Below the pieces are notes generated by a model. The model was not told the origin of the DNA and searched no databases. It saw nothing but the letters and a program-made list of their open reading frames with translations. A program made the translations under genes and the position numbers. Positions 53,068-64,000 of a stretch of 64,000 nt of DNA are shown piece after piece. The DNA lies in assembly GCF_001640805.2 (NCBI RefSeq), contig NC_066850.1, positions 5,752,556 to 5,816,555 of the forward strand. The letters are read 5' to 3'. The first letter of the stretch is position 1. Each line of letters opens with the position of its first letter. The DNA comes from Lates calcarifer. Its lineage: Eukaryota; Chordata; Actinopteri; Centropomidae.

Positions 53068-56000
53068 AACACGGAGTTAGTGGAAGAGCAGATGATTGAC
53101 AGGTGGAGTAACGAGGTGGGTCAATGTGTGATAGATGGAGAGATAGAGGCAGAAGCAGATGAGCGGTGAGGTGAGAGGACATGATGTTTTTATCCCATAT
53201 TGACATTCATCAGTTACAACTCCTGGTACTGAACTGAGACAACATGCATGTTTGACATTACAATAACATGACTGTGCAGACTGACAGAGTGATGATGATG
53301 ATAATGAAAGGTTTTATTTATTCACAAAGAATTGGTTTATAAAGCAAACAGTGCAGTCACCCAGATCTGCTCTGCAAGGCAGGGTTGATTTACAAAATAT
53401 TCATGATTACCACATATAGGACATTTGTGATAAAGATGCATAGACACAGAGTTTAATTGGCCACATTTTTTTCTGTGTGAGCTCACCATCGGCAAAATGC
53501 TCTGTGTGCCAGAAGCCACAAATATTAAACTCCAGGAGAAACCTTGTGAAGAAGAGAGAGGAGGAGAGTGGACAGAGAGAGGGAGTCAATTAGATGGCTT
53601 TCATAATAGACTAAAGCAGATTGCAAGCAGATTGCATGCAGCTTTCAAAAACTGGGACAGGACCCAAAGTTGTGTCATGGGAATATTAAATGGGTCCTCA
53701 AGTTATTCAGCAGTAATTGGAAGCTTTGGTAGCTGTTTTTGTCTTAACTAGATAACTAGCCTGCTCTTTTTTAATGAAGATACTAGATGTATCAAGTGAC
53801 TTTAGCCTTAAACTGTTGTTCTAAATAAATAGGGGCCCCTCTATAAACTTCCCATCGTCCAGCCTGGGTTGATAACTGTACTTAAATGGAATGGTTGAAA
53901 ATTTTGGGAAATACACTTATTTGGTTTCTTGCCATGAGATTAATACTACTCTGTCTACACAGTAAATATGAAGCTACATTCAGCAGTTGGTTAGCTTAGC
54001 TTAGCATAAAGATTGGAAACCAAGGACAAAGCTATCCTGGCTATGAGCAAAGCTGACAAAATCCACCTACCTGCACCTCTGAAGCTAATTAATTACATCT
54101 CAAAAATGTTTCAAAACTGTAAAAATGGTACACTGTGGTTTTACAGGGAGGTCATGAGCTGGACTTTTTCTTGGCCAGGCATAGTAACCTCTTGGCGTCC
54201 TGTCAACCAGCAAAAACTACAGAATGTTACTGCCCCTGGCCAAGAAATAGACCAGCACATAACTTCCAGTAAAACAATGAATTGTTGTTTTTGCTTGGAT
54301 CCTTTGTGGTGCCAGAAAATTCTCTTAGGTTTGGACAGAGGCAAGCTAGCTGTGTCCCCCAGTTTCCCCTTGACTGTTGGTAGTAGCTTCAAATGTGGAA
54401 CTGATCTTTGTGTCTTACTCTCAATAATTGACCCCAAAATATCGATCTATTCTTGCAGTTTAGTAATGTTTCACTTGAATAATAAACTATTTTGTAATAT
54501 AATAATGCTAATATAGTGAAGTAATGACACCCTATAAGGATAAGCTATAACTAACATTTGGGATTTTTTGTGTGCATACTGTAACAGTGCTGCCAACTAA
54601 GAAACAAACTTTCCAAATGACAGCAACTTTTGACAAAAATTCTTTACATTTTGCAACAGCCAATTCTGGTTGCCCCTAGCAACACTTACAGCAGAAAGTT
54701 GGAGAGGAACCACTTGAGGGCTGAAGCCAAACCATAGAAAGGCTGCAGAGATAGATGGATAGATTATAGTTACTGCAGAATTGATTGGCCCATCATGACA
54801 ATATCATATACAGAGAGTTTAGTGTACATACACTGAGAAGTGGACGGGCGCTGCTGACAGAGTGTGAGTTCATCTTACACATGGCCTGGTAGTCAAACAA
54901 GGACACCCTGAGGAAATACACACCCACACACACAAAAGCACACAGTGTTGCTCTTCTGGCAGCATTTCACTGACTTACATCGATTTCTTGACCCCCCTCC
55001 AGACTATTACACACAGCAGCGCATGGCTGAGCTTAACCTTTGTGGAAACCCTGATGCCTAACTTAGGTTAGAAAAGAAGGAAACCTGCAAAGAAAATCAT
55101 CCCCGAGCTGCAATTACTTTCCTTCTTAAACGGAGGATTGACCCAGTCTTTCAACCTTTTCTTACTTTTCTACACAGCAGAGTACATCTGGTCTTTACAC
55201 AGGTAGAAGCACAAGAACACACAAATATGCATACAATTTTGCAGATGTATGCACATACACTGCACACACAAACATGCTCAGCCACTGAAGTTCATGCATG
55301 CTCAAAACCAGTTATGTAATATCCTGTGTCAAATGAAGCATGACAAAATCTTTTAGCTGTTTAAAAATAGCACATCACTCATGAGATTTCAAACATAAAA
55401 GATGGGCAAAAAGTAAGAGAGGGGGGAAAAAAAATCCAAAGCAGCCTAAGAAGCTCAAAGGGGAGCAAAAGGGAGAAGCAGGGATATCTATTCCACAAAC
55501 AGCAAGAGGGTGAATTAACTACCCTCAGCATGTAGGGAGAACAACACAAGGCAGAGACTATACCATTATATAGCAGTAAAAACAAAGCTTTTGAGTCTCT
55601 ATAATGACAGCAAAGAACATCCTCCAGGCTATGGGTTTCACATGCATACTAATGCAAGGCTTAGGTGTTTAAGAGCTGGAAACAAAGTAGGAAACATTTA
55701 CAGGTCAAGTATCAGGTTACAACATTACACAACACTAACTAATGATGTGATACATCATAGGGGTGACATGTAATCATGTTCATAAGTCAGATTCAAATGC
55801 ATAATATCATAAATATGAAATACCAGGGATGTATAAAATATCAATTGACATTGCAAAGTGGGAAAAGTTCAGGATCTGACCAGAGAGATTCAGGCCTGAG
55901 TCGTTCCCTGTTCTTAGGTAACAGACAAGACAGAGAAGCAGACAGATGGACAGACAGACACTCAACTATCTTTTAAACTAGTCTGTCAGGTGATGAACGA

Positions 56001-56929
56001 TGTTACCTTTTGAACATGCCCATTCTGATCAGTGTGGTCATCACTGATCCGTCAATCTCACCAAAGAACCTCCCCGCCTACCAGGAAAGAGAAAAGCCAC
56101 ATAAACGCTGTGTGAGATAAATTGTGTGGTTGGATCTATTGAATTCCTGTCATGATAAACCAACAGAGGGAATATCTGCTCCTTTCTTTGGTGTTCATCC
56201 TTCCCACTTTCACCTCAGTGTGAACTATATGATTAATTATTCATCCATGTTGGTGTGTATGTTTGTTAGCAATGTATGTTATCACACATGACTTTGTTGG
56301 AAAGTCTCCTTCAGTGGAGGTGTGCCACTACAAATATCCTGACAAAGTCTGAATTCCAACATCTTAAACTTCACTTATTAACACATTATATCTCCTTTGT
56401 TTAACCTTTCAAAAATGGAGCCATCACCGTGAGGTTGCCAGGCAACAAGCACACACCCATCTCACTCTTAGCAGCAAAGTGAATAGGTGTATTTCCCAAA
56501 ATCACAGACTATTCCTTTAACACATGTTCCCCTCAAACCTAACATGTGTGTGTTTTGTAAGAGTCAGTACTTAAATTAAAAGTATAAATGTAGCCGCTAA
56601 CAAGGCTACTGCAAATGGTGCTAATAAGTTCTTAGTTGATGAATATGGACATAACACACTTGCGCACAGATAGTCATGCATATGCTATGAAATTAAATTA
56701 AATATTACACACTGCACATAAAGAATGAGAGAGGGGAGCGATCAGAGGGAAAATTGAAATGACTGTGAGATGTATGAATTTATTTATAAATAATAATAGG
56801 ATAGTTTGGATCTGTATTTCAAGAGTGTTTCTTTTTTCGTCAGGTAATAAATACTGACGCGCGTTAAGAGCTCTCAAACAATCAAGTCAAAGAATAAACA
56901 GCACTACAGCTACATTCTCTCTATGTCGG

Positions 56930-56979
<50 letters not shown>

Positions 56980-59900
56980 CTCACATCATTGCGCTGTTTA
57001 GAAATTAGGACAAAGCCATTATTGTCAATCACGTAGCAGTCGATATCCTGAGGTGAGAGAAAGAGACAGAGACAGAGAAAATAAAAGATCAGCAACAAAG
57101 AAAATAATAAGCACAATAATACATACAACTATTATATAATTAAATCACAAATGGGGCCTTTGCAGTGGGGCTTGAATACACAGGTATTAGAGTAAAGTTA
57201 TAAATTCATGTCTGGCTTAATATACTCACAGCACTGTCACACCGAAGAGGACAAACCCCCTCTACATCAGAGCACTGGAGAACAGACAGGTACACAGAGA
57301 GAAAAGAAAATGCTTGCAATGTGTTTCACCAATGCACTGACAAAATATAGGTGAAAGTGATGACTGTGAGTGTGATAGGTGTTATTATCTGATGAGTATG
57401 TGTTGCCCAGAGGAGGCCATATTTGTGTACGTGAGGAAATTATCTGAACACATGCTCTGTCTGTGTTTGTCTGTGGATGTGTTAGGCTTGAACATGTGTC
57501 AATGTCGATGAGCGAAAAAAAATGTGTCTGCGTTGGTGAGAAGGTGTTAATTCGCGTGCGATATGCCCTATCTACCTGAGATGGGCTCCTGAGTGTCTTG
57601 TTTGCAAGTTTGCGCATGTTTATTTTACTGCATGCCTGTGACTGCGTGGATGTGTGTGTTTTCTGTTCTGGCCGGGGTGTGAAGCTGACTTCACAGAGCT
57701 CAGCAGGTGTGGAAAATGTTAAATTTGGTTCTGTACAAAAAGCAGAGTGATGTTTTTAAGAAATGAAGGGAGGCAAAATTATGCATACTTACATCTGTGT
57801 CATTTGGCTGAGAAGATACGAAGGGAGGAACAAAGAGAGACAAAACAAGAGCATGAAAAAAGAGAAACATTACTTCAGTTAATGGTGTGTAAGTCAATGA
57901 CTAGACAGTCTTCACTCTCACTCTGCCACTGTTTGTGTGCTGTTGACAAAACCATTCATCTTCTCAAAGATGTTTCAAAAATGGACAAAAACCAGCAGTT
58001 TTGCTTTAATGAATAAAGATTTCCATCACGGTTTTAACAGGTTTTCAAGTGGACTTGAACAAAGTTGAAAACAAAGTCTTTATCCTTGCACTCTGCTTAA
58101 CTGCCCTTTATCAATATAACTGTAGTTTTCTTAATACAAACCTTTTCTCCATTAACACTATCTGTAAACTTTTCCATCTAACAGTTCTGTTTTCCATCAG
58201 AGGACTGGCCATGAGTCAAAGTGACAATAGCTCTCCTTGGCTTTATGGTCACATCTTATGTCTACAGTACGTGTAGATGAGGGTCTATGGACAATATGTC
58301 TTTGGAATCATGGTCAGGCTATACAGAGCGTGTCAAGTGTGAATGAGACAATCTATCATCCTTTTCAATCCTATTAAAGCAAAGTGTCAGTCTTCCTCTC
58401 TGCTTCCCATCACTGCCTCCTAAAATAAACTGTAATTCAGTGAGTGGACTGACAGAGATGATGATCCTTGCCCGCACACTACGGGCAAATGATGAGGGAA
58501 GAAGTTTGAGAAAAACTATGTAAGTCTATATATGCTAATTATGTAAAGTCTAACAAATCTGAGTCTAAAGCCATGCTAGTGAAACCCATAGGTCACGATG
58601 TTCACTGAACAACATACTGACAACTTTTATTCCTACAGCTTTGCCAGAAATTAAAATTTTGGACTGGTGAAGAGTGCAAACTGGAAAAGGGTCACCCTCA
58701 GGGGAGCATGAATATGCACAGTAAATTTCATGGAGATTATACATTATATTTCCAGTGTATATGTACATTATCTTTTCTTTAAGCAACAAGTCTATATCTC
58801 ATACACGTTATTTTCCTTCAGTGTAGAGCCAGCTATCTAAATCTAAACAGCTCATAAGAGGCAGCTCCCTTGGATCCTGTGCTGGTAAATGTGTCTCGTC
58901 TGGGAGCTCCAGGAGGAGTCAGGTGATGGCAAGAGCATCAATTATCACTCTCATTCCCTGAAACTCAATCGAACAGTTTGTCACTGCAACTAATGATCCC
59001 ACTGTCTACTCATAAACACACAATATTTCTCAAATGAAGAACACACATACACATAACTAACCATTTTATACTATTCTATCCTGAATTTTACTGTGACATA
59101 AATCCTGATTTTAAAAATTATCAAGTTACATGAGCACATGAAGCTGCTTAGGATAAAACAAATGTAGAAAAGCCATGGAATAATCTTGTCTGCAAACGAC
59201 TAAGAAAAAAACAAAATGTTTCTGTTAAGACATAACTTCTTATAATTTTATATTTCAATTCTATATTTAAGTGTAGTATTATTACACACACAGAAACCAT
59301 ATGCAAGTACAGAGAACTACAGACAAACGAGAAACACCTGAGTCTTGTCAGTGAGATAAAAGAGCATGCCAAGATGTGAATGGCAAAAAATCTATCATCT
59401 TTTGATTCCCATTGCTCTCGCTACATCTCCACTTGCTGTCATACAATAAACATCAGCAATGGGCTGTGAGAAGCATATGGGGCGTTACAGTATAGGATTC
59501 ACTCTGTATATTTTAATGTGATGTACCTGTATAAAGTTGACTATTCACAGTCTTTTTTCCTTCGTATTTATACTTGCTTCTTTGATAATTCACTGTCTCT
59601 CACTCACACACACACAGTTTTTAAACACCATGGGTGAGACAGCAGACAGAGCAGAGTGTACTGTACAGTGATGTCAGAACATTTTCCTATTAACATTCTG
59701 ACTGATTCCCATTAGAGGGAAGCTCATGATTTATTCTTAACCTCACTAATTCATAATTCATCGACTAATAACATCTTATTTTAAGGTAGTCAACTTTATA
59801 CTGTAGCTATAAGGACAGGTAGGATTTCTACGACTTATGTAACTCCTTTGCTGAGATGTACAGACTATTTGCAGTAGTCCTTGCAATTATCCTTCCTCTC

Positions 59901-61909
59901 TGGCACATAAAATGAAGCTAATTTTAGGTTGTTAGTGATTAAAGCACACCGATTGTTTGGTTTATTCAAGATATATACATAGGTTTTTACATTTACAGAA
60001 TAGCTAGTACATGATGTGTTTCTTACTCTCTGGCTTCTTTTTTTTTTTTTAGCTAGATGGTCGTAGCTGCCATGTGACTGGTTACGCACGTCCTCTTGGA
60101 TACAGGTATTTCATTCAGGATTTACAGAAGGTACAGCATCTTCACCCTCAAGGGAGCAGAACACTTAAAATAGACTGTACAGGGCATTTCATGCAAACAA
60201 ACAAACACACACATCCATGCACAGATGGACACACATGAACAAGATGAGCGCTCACTGTCAACGCACACAGACACACACAAAGCCTATGAAATAAAGATGA
60301 CAGTGAATACATGACAGGAAGATAATATGATTATGTAAGCTATCTGAGGAGGAAAGGGAGGGCTGAGGAGAGGAGGTGAGGAGAGAAGATGGGAGTGTAG
60401 GAGATGAGAAAGGAGGGAAGGCTGAGAGAGTACTGAGGAAAACAAAGGTGAGAGGGTGCTCACAGTAAATGAAAATGAGAAAGACTTTCTATTGAGCATA
60501 AATCTAGTGGATAACGAGGCTACTGCAAATGATGCTAATGAGTTCTTAGTTGATGGATATGGACATAACAACACACTTGTGCACAGATGGTCATGCATAT
60601 GGTCCCTGTCAACATGACACACATTAACATTAACAGACACATACACATATACAGCTCTCTATAATTCACACCTCCACAAACACACATAAATATGCACACA
60701 CGCGCTTGGGAGCCACTGAGCCTAGCGGTGGTAGCTATCCATCACTTAATGGCTAGCCAGCAGCCTTAATGCTCTTTTAACTGCTGTCATTTACAGCCAT
60801 GGGAGCAGAGCAGGAGGATGGCGAAGCTACCGCACACCTGCTGCAGCAAAGGTGTTACGCCAAATTAAGCAAGTCTTCCTCTGAATAAAACGTTTCCTTG
60901 AAGATGTGGAGGAACACAAAGGATGCTCCATCAAAGCCAGCAATGATGAAACCCTCCAAGCAGCGCACAAAATATCCACTGAAAACAATTCTAATGATGA
61001 CATTCAATTTTTCAAAATAATGTTTTAGGCAGGGATTTGAGGTTCGTTAATGGTGAGAGCAGTGATATGGAAAACACTGCATTAAGCTTTGAATTAAACA
61101 AAGTTTGAATGCAGTAATTACCAACTAATGGAGCGGAAAAAGAACCTATAATCATCCTTGTCATACAGTAATATATTGTGTCAGAGTGGGCTGGTGGTTT
61201 AAAGGGATAATCCTGAATAGAGGATTGAAGCAGACAGTCTATTCATCAATAGCCATGTCTCTTGTACAAGATATTTCACAAATTCGTATTCACTCATAGG
61301 TTTTTACTGAATCAGGGTAGTTGGTCAATGATTGCATGTTGAAATCAAACATATACTGTAAGCTTATAAGTAAAAAGATTGAGAATTAATATAATCCTTT
61401 AATCACATGGATGGATATGGAGGCAAAGATGTTAAAACTGCAGTGACTATAAATACAGTACTACAATGAACCTGGTTTAACGAGGACCTTAAAAAATAAA
61501 AGCAAAACAACACACATAAATCTAACTTGGAAATACAGAAGAGCAAATAATGCAATTGTAGTGTGCAGTGGTACCTGACATTCATGACTCATATATTAAA
61601 TTACAGGTGGTGCTAAACTGCTAAATGCCACTGTTTTGGAAATAAAAAGATGTAAATAGCTGACAACTTAGCTAAACATCATCTAACTGATGCATTCAAG
61701 GGTTGTTCTTTATTCATCCTGTGTCAAAATTCTCATTTTGTTATTAAACTCCTGACATATAAACTCTAAGGGATTCATTCAGTGACAGGTCCACAGGATG
61801 GATAGCTCTCTCTGTAAAATTTATGATGAAAGCTTGTAAATATTTACCTGTGCCACAATGCCCCAGAATCTGGACTCCATCACCTCAAGAGTTATCTGGA
61901 CACCAGTGG
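50508..61909 (-). CDS. cacna2d2: Calcium channel alpha2delta subunit (3' part)
   Basis: Alpha2delta is the extracellular, membrane-anchored subunit that raises surface level and current of Cav1/Cav2 channels. This is the C-terminal 288 residues; upstream exons lie beyond the right edge. Thirteen exons (minus strand): 61909-61848, 57807-57793, 57274-57230, 57047-56985, 56077-56007, 54907-54832, 54742-54690, 53542-53487, 53023-53003, 52457-52343, 51506-51391, 50819-50737, 50600-50508. All junctions keep phase. Diagnostic blocks: [48 protein letters not shown] and [13 protein letters not shown]. These fit alpha2delta-2 better than alpha2delta-1, and exclude types 3 and 4. The cysteines of delta are kept. 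The C-terminus (DCGGAS then a hydrophobic tail ending SALVS) is a GPI-anchor signal as described for this family. One intron is AT-AC. Assignment to type 2 rests on remembered sequences. Confidence 0.9.
50820..51390 (-). other. cacna2d2: U12-type AT-AC intron of cacna2d2
   Basis: The intron starts ATATCCTTT (51390 downward), the exact U12 5' splice consensus, and ends in AC at 50820. A branch-site match, CTCCTTGAC (50838-50830), places its adenosine 11 nt before the 3' end, in the range typical of the minor spliceosome. Splicing here joins GTCAAAT to ATAACGCC and gives EVKYNASVKC, as in the alpha2delta family. No GT-AG alternative gives this junction, and reading through meets a stop after two codons. 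Confidence 0.93.
53003..53023 (-). CDS. cacna2d2: 21-nt microexon of cacna2d2
   Basis: This 21-nt exon, flanked by TTCATTCAG and GTGAGTATT, encodes AKPSVSG with a split codon at each end. It restores the phase between the exon ending at 53487 and the one starting at 52457 and aligns with the low-complexity link before QPCDTEYP. Because its length is a multiple of three, skipping it would also keep the frame, so it may be alternatively spliced. Confidence 0.75.
53035..53067. repeat. GAT trinucleotide microsatellite
   Basis: About eleven GAT repeats sit about 10 bp upstream (coding sense) of the 21-nt microexon. On the minus strand this is (ATC)n, forming the pyrimidine-poor context of that acceptor. 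Confidence 0.9.
53880..54450 (+). repeat. Widespread percomorph dispersed repeat, near-complete copy
   Basis: The copy has the block order I know from many percomorph genomes: TTTTGGGAAATACACTTATT, AGTAAATATGAAGCTACA, GGTTAGCTTAGCTTAGCATA, ACAAAATCCACCTACCTGCA, then TGTGGTTTTACAGGGAGGTC and TTCTTGGCCAGGCATAGTAA. It lies in an intron of the alpha2delta gene. A long antisense-looking frame inside it (54013-54516) is not a gene. Its transposon class is not clear to me. Confidence 0.65.
56376..56522 (-). repeat. Fragment of the same percomorph dispersed repeat
   Basis: ATTAACACATTATATCTCCT (56378-56397) matches an internal block of the family. The end block appears reversed at 56486-56520 as GTGTATTTCCCAAAATCACA then TATTCCTTTAA. 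The two blocks point in opposite directions, so this is a rearranged or composite remnant. Confidence 0.5.
56582..56694 (+). repeat. Intronic direct repeat, copy 1
   Basis: GTATAAATGTAGCCGCTAAC, then GGCTACTGCAAATG, GTTCTTAGTTGATG, ATATGGACATAACA and GTCATGCATATG recur in the same order and orientation at 60497-60601. The two copies lie about 3.9 kb apart in two different introns of the alpha2delta gene. Confidence 0.8.
56935..56977. repeat. GT microsatellite at a cacna2d2 donor
   Basis: (GT)n begins about ten bases past the donor of the exon ending at 56985. On the coding strand it is a (CA)n tract, a sequence class bound by hnRNP L. Confidence 0.9.
57793..57807 (-). CDS. cacna2d2: 15-nt microexon of cacna2d2
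   Basis: A 15-nt exon encodes PNDTD between CGTATCTTCTCAG and GTAAGTATG. It is phase 0 on both sides, so inclusion or skipping keeps the frame. It falls between WGIVAQ and CSDVEGVC. The residues create an N-x-T glycosylation site (NDT). Remembered alpha2delta-1 and -2 sequences do not carry these residues there, so it is probably an optional exon. Confidence 0.65.
60497..60601 (+). repeat. Intronic direct repeat, copy 2
   Basis: Second copy of the element at 56582-56694, differing at scattered bases. No terminal inverted repeats or obvious target duplication are visible, so it may be a fragment of an unnamed dispersed element. Confidence 0.8.
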
Positions 61910-61916
61910 CTGTAGA

Positions 61917-61945
61917 GAGAGGGAGAATGAGAGAGAGAGAGAGAG

Positions 61946-61976
<31 letters not shown>

Positions 61977-61981
61977 GAGAG
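61917..61981. repeat. GA microsatellite upstream of a cacna2d2 exon
   Basis: A (GA)n run with GAAA interruptions lies directly upstream, in coding sense, of the exon starting at 61909. On the minus strand it is a pure (CT)n tract and so supplies a long polypyrimidine tract for that acceptor. Confidence 0.9.
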
Positions 61982-63390
61982 GTCAGTTGAGTGCAGTAAA
62001 ATAAACCTGAGCATAAAAAATGAATAGAGTTAAATGGATAAAGTAGAAGTAAGGATAACCAGGGGGAGGAGAAAGGTAAGTGGAATGAAGAGGAGGAATA
62101 TGAAGAGGGGAAGGGAGGACAGGAAAAAGAAATAGAGGATGAAGTACAATAGTACAATAGTAGGGGATGTGACAGATGTATTTGTGTATAAATGGATAGA
62201 AGAAGGGTAACACCACTGACTGGGGCTTTGAAACCCTAAGTGCCCCTCTCTAGTAAATGTCCACTGCTAACATTACCAGCACATGCTGAAAGTGTCATGG
62301 AAACAACATGGAAGCAGGAAGAAAACAAAGTACACCACCTGTGGCTACACAGCATGATCTTTCCAATATTATTATCATTTTTTGTTGCACTTTCTACCTT
62401 TGTACCCATCCTCCATTCTTGGGATTGCAAGGTTCTCGCTAGACCTCTAACAACAAAGCAGCAATACATGTATTAATACATACAGGTCTATAACAAGACA
62501 TAGAAAAAAAGCACATATGACATGTGTTCTATGTTAGTTAAATACTGTGAAAAAAAAAAATCCCAAATCAAGATCCATTTACTCACTTTATCTAGCTCAT
62601 TTTCAGTAGCATGATCTATGACATTTGATCTCAGTAACAATTGATTTATTAATAAACTTCATGTACATATTGCTTAGAGCTAAGCATCATAACTGATTAA
62701 GTCTGTCTTATACAGTCAGTTTTTATACTGTAATAGTAGTGATAATGGTAGTAGCACAAACTATAATATACTGTAGTAGTAGTATTAGCCACTCCAGTCA
62801 AAGACAAGACTACTGTGATAATATTTGTAGTTTAAGTGCTTGTGATTCCTTCTGAAGTAATGGTTGTAGAAGCCATAGTGGACTATAAATGGAGAGGAAA
62901 AGTTTAATTCCAGCAGTTTAGGAGAAAGTACATTAATGAGCCGATTAATGTCCCAGGGTGAGAGACTATCTCTCTCTCAGTTCTCAGGCTGGAAGAGTAG
63001 AAGAGGACCTTCTGTACAGATCAGCTCTGCCTTCAGAACTCAACTTATGAAAATCCTTTTACAGTAACTGGCCTTCTGAGCCCCAGCACCGCTGTGTGAA
63101 CTGACTATTCTTAGATAGTGAGTATGTGTGTTGGTGTGTGGACGTGCACACGCATATATGTGTCCAACCTCTACAACGTAACACTCTGAGTCACAAAACA
63201 TTAAGCCTAGAATTAGTGTGTGTTTGTACATGTTTCACACTCACACACACATGTGCAGCGGTAGAGCAATTGCCTGTGTCAGCTTAGGGCTGTACGTCCG
63301 TCAGCATTTCAGTCAGCGTGGTAATGCAAAAAGAAACTGTAATTGCATAAGTTCTCAGTGCACACATACTGTATACTCCCACACAGTCAA

Positions 63391-63476
<86 letters not shown>

Positions 63477-64000
63477 GAAGGAAGATATGACACTTCATAT
63501 TAGCATCAAATACTCAGCGTTTTTCTCCCAGTGTACTTTGTACAGCCACTCAGGGAAAGCCTCACAATACACAAAACACATATAAACACACATGCCTGCA
63601 CACACCTCCTTTCACAGATCCGTGCACAAACATTATAGGTGCACTACACCGTATACAGAATGACAGCATGCACTTATACCCAACCGCACACATCCACACC
63701 ATCATGTACTGTAATAAACACAGAGGAGAATAATTACTGTAATGGAGTCAGGTGGCAAAAAGGCTTTATTATGAGAGAGATTAGTTTATGGGTAGGTTCT
63801 TACTCTAGGTCTGGTTGCAAGGGGGGGAAGAGGAAGAGTAAGGGATGAGAAGTGGGAGAGAAAAAGAGAGAGCAGAGAGGGGCTGGCTACCCGTTTGTTG
63901 GGTGTGGAAATTTAGGCCTGGATACATTTACTGTTATATGACCAGACCAAAAACATCAGCTATTTGACTACCAACCAACCAAACTGTATTTAAATCTGTG
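61982..64000 (-). other. cacna2d2: Upstream intron of cacna2d2
   Basis: No further alpha2delta exon could be supported between 61910 and the right edge. The exon at 61909 opens in the middle of a codon, so at least one more coding exon must lie to the right of the window. Confidence 0.6.
63391..63473. repeat. Long CA microsatellite
   Basis: About 40 CA units with one TA interruption. The open frames on both strands here are repeat translations, not genes. Confidence 0.95.

Noticed and set aside
54013..54516. 167-aa plus-strand open frame
   Set aside because: It lies within a near-complete copy of a dispersed percomorph repeat and has no protein resemblance.
63218..63585. Open frames of 80-90 aa rich in His-Thr
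   Set aside because: They are translations of the CA microsatellite.

Overview
This window is vertebrate nuclear DNA, almost certainly from a ray-finned (percomorph-like) teleost. It has compact multi-exon genes with GT-AG introns, many short CA/GA/TA microsatellites, dispersed fish-type repeats, and proteins that align residue for residue with vertebrate families. No bacterial-style operon is present. The single-frame ORFs are mostly single exons with intronic read-through.

Left third (1-20 kb), accessory and repeat-rich. Bases 1300-2130 hold a degenerate tandem repeat whose units carry tRNA-like A- and B-box blocks. A plus-strand spliced transcript of unknown function starts near 2.2 kb. 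A second, minus-strand transcript starts near 19.4 kb. Their first exons and splice donors are homologous to each other but inverted. Between them lies a 12.4-kb, about 75-copy array of a 166-bp satellite (5246-17701). Splice-like minus-strand exons on both sides (18.2 kb and 4.9 kb) suggest that the array may sit inside an intron.

Right two thirds (20-64 kb), a conserved gene block, all on the minus strand. In transcription order it holds: the 3' third of an alpha2delta calcium-channel subunit (best match cacna2d2; upstream exons lie beyond the right edge); cpsf6, complete at 550 aa with a long spliced 3' UTR; yeats4 (GAS41), complete at 226 aa; and napepld, complete at 401 aa. I rebuilt every exon boundary by hand. 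Reading phase closes at every junction of all four genes.

The most interesting points are an AT-AC (U12-type) intron near the end of the alpha2delta gene; 15-nt and 21-nt microexons in the same gene; a previously unmarked, phase-neutral 108-nt cassette exon in the large cpsf6 intron; a shortened FG motif in CPSF6; the cpsf6-yeats4 neighbourhood, which matches human 12q15 but has no lysozyme gene between them; and the inverted first-exon pair that brackets the satellite.

The four genes do not form a pathway. CPSF6 acts in mRNA 3'-end processing, YEATS4 reads acylated histones, NAPE-PLD makes N-acylethanolamines, and alpha2delta traffics calcium channels. They are neighbours by synteny.
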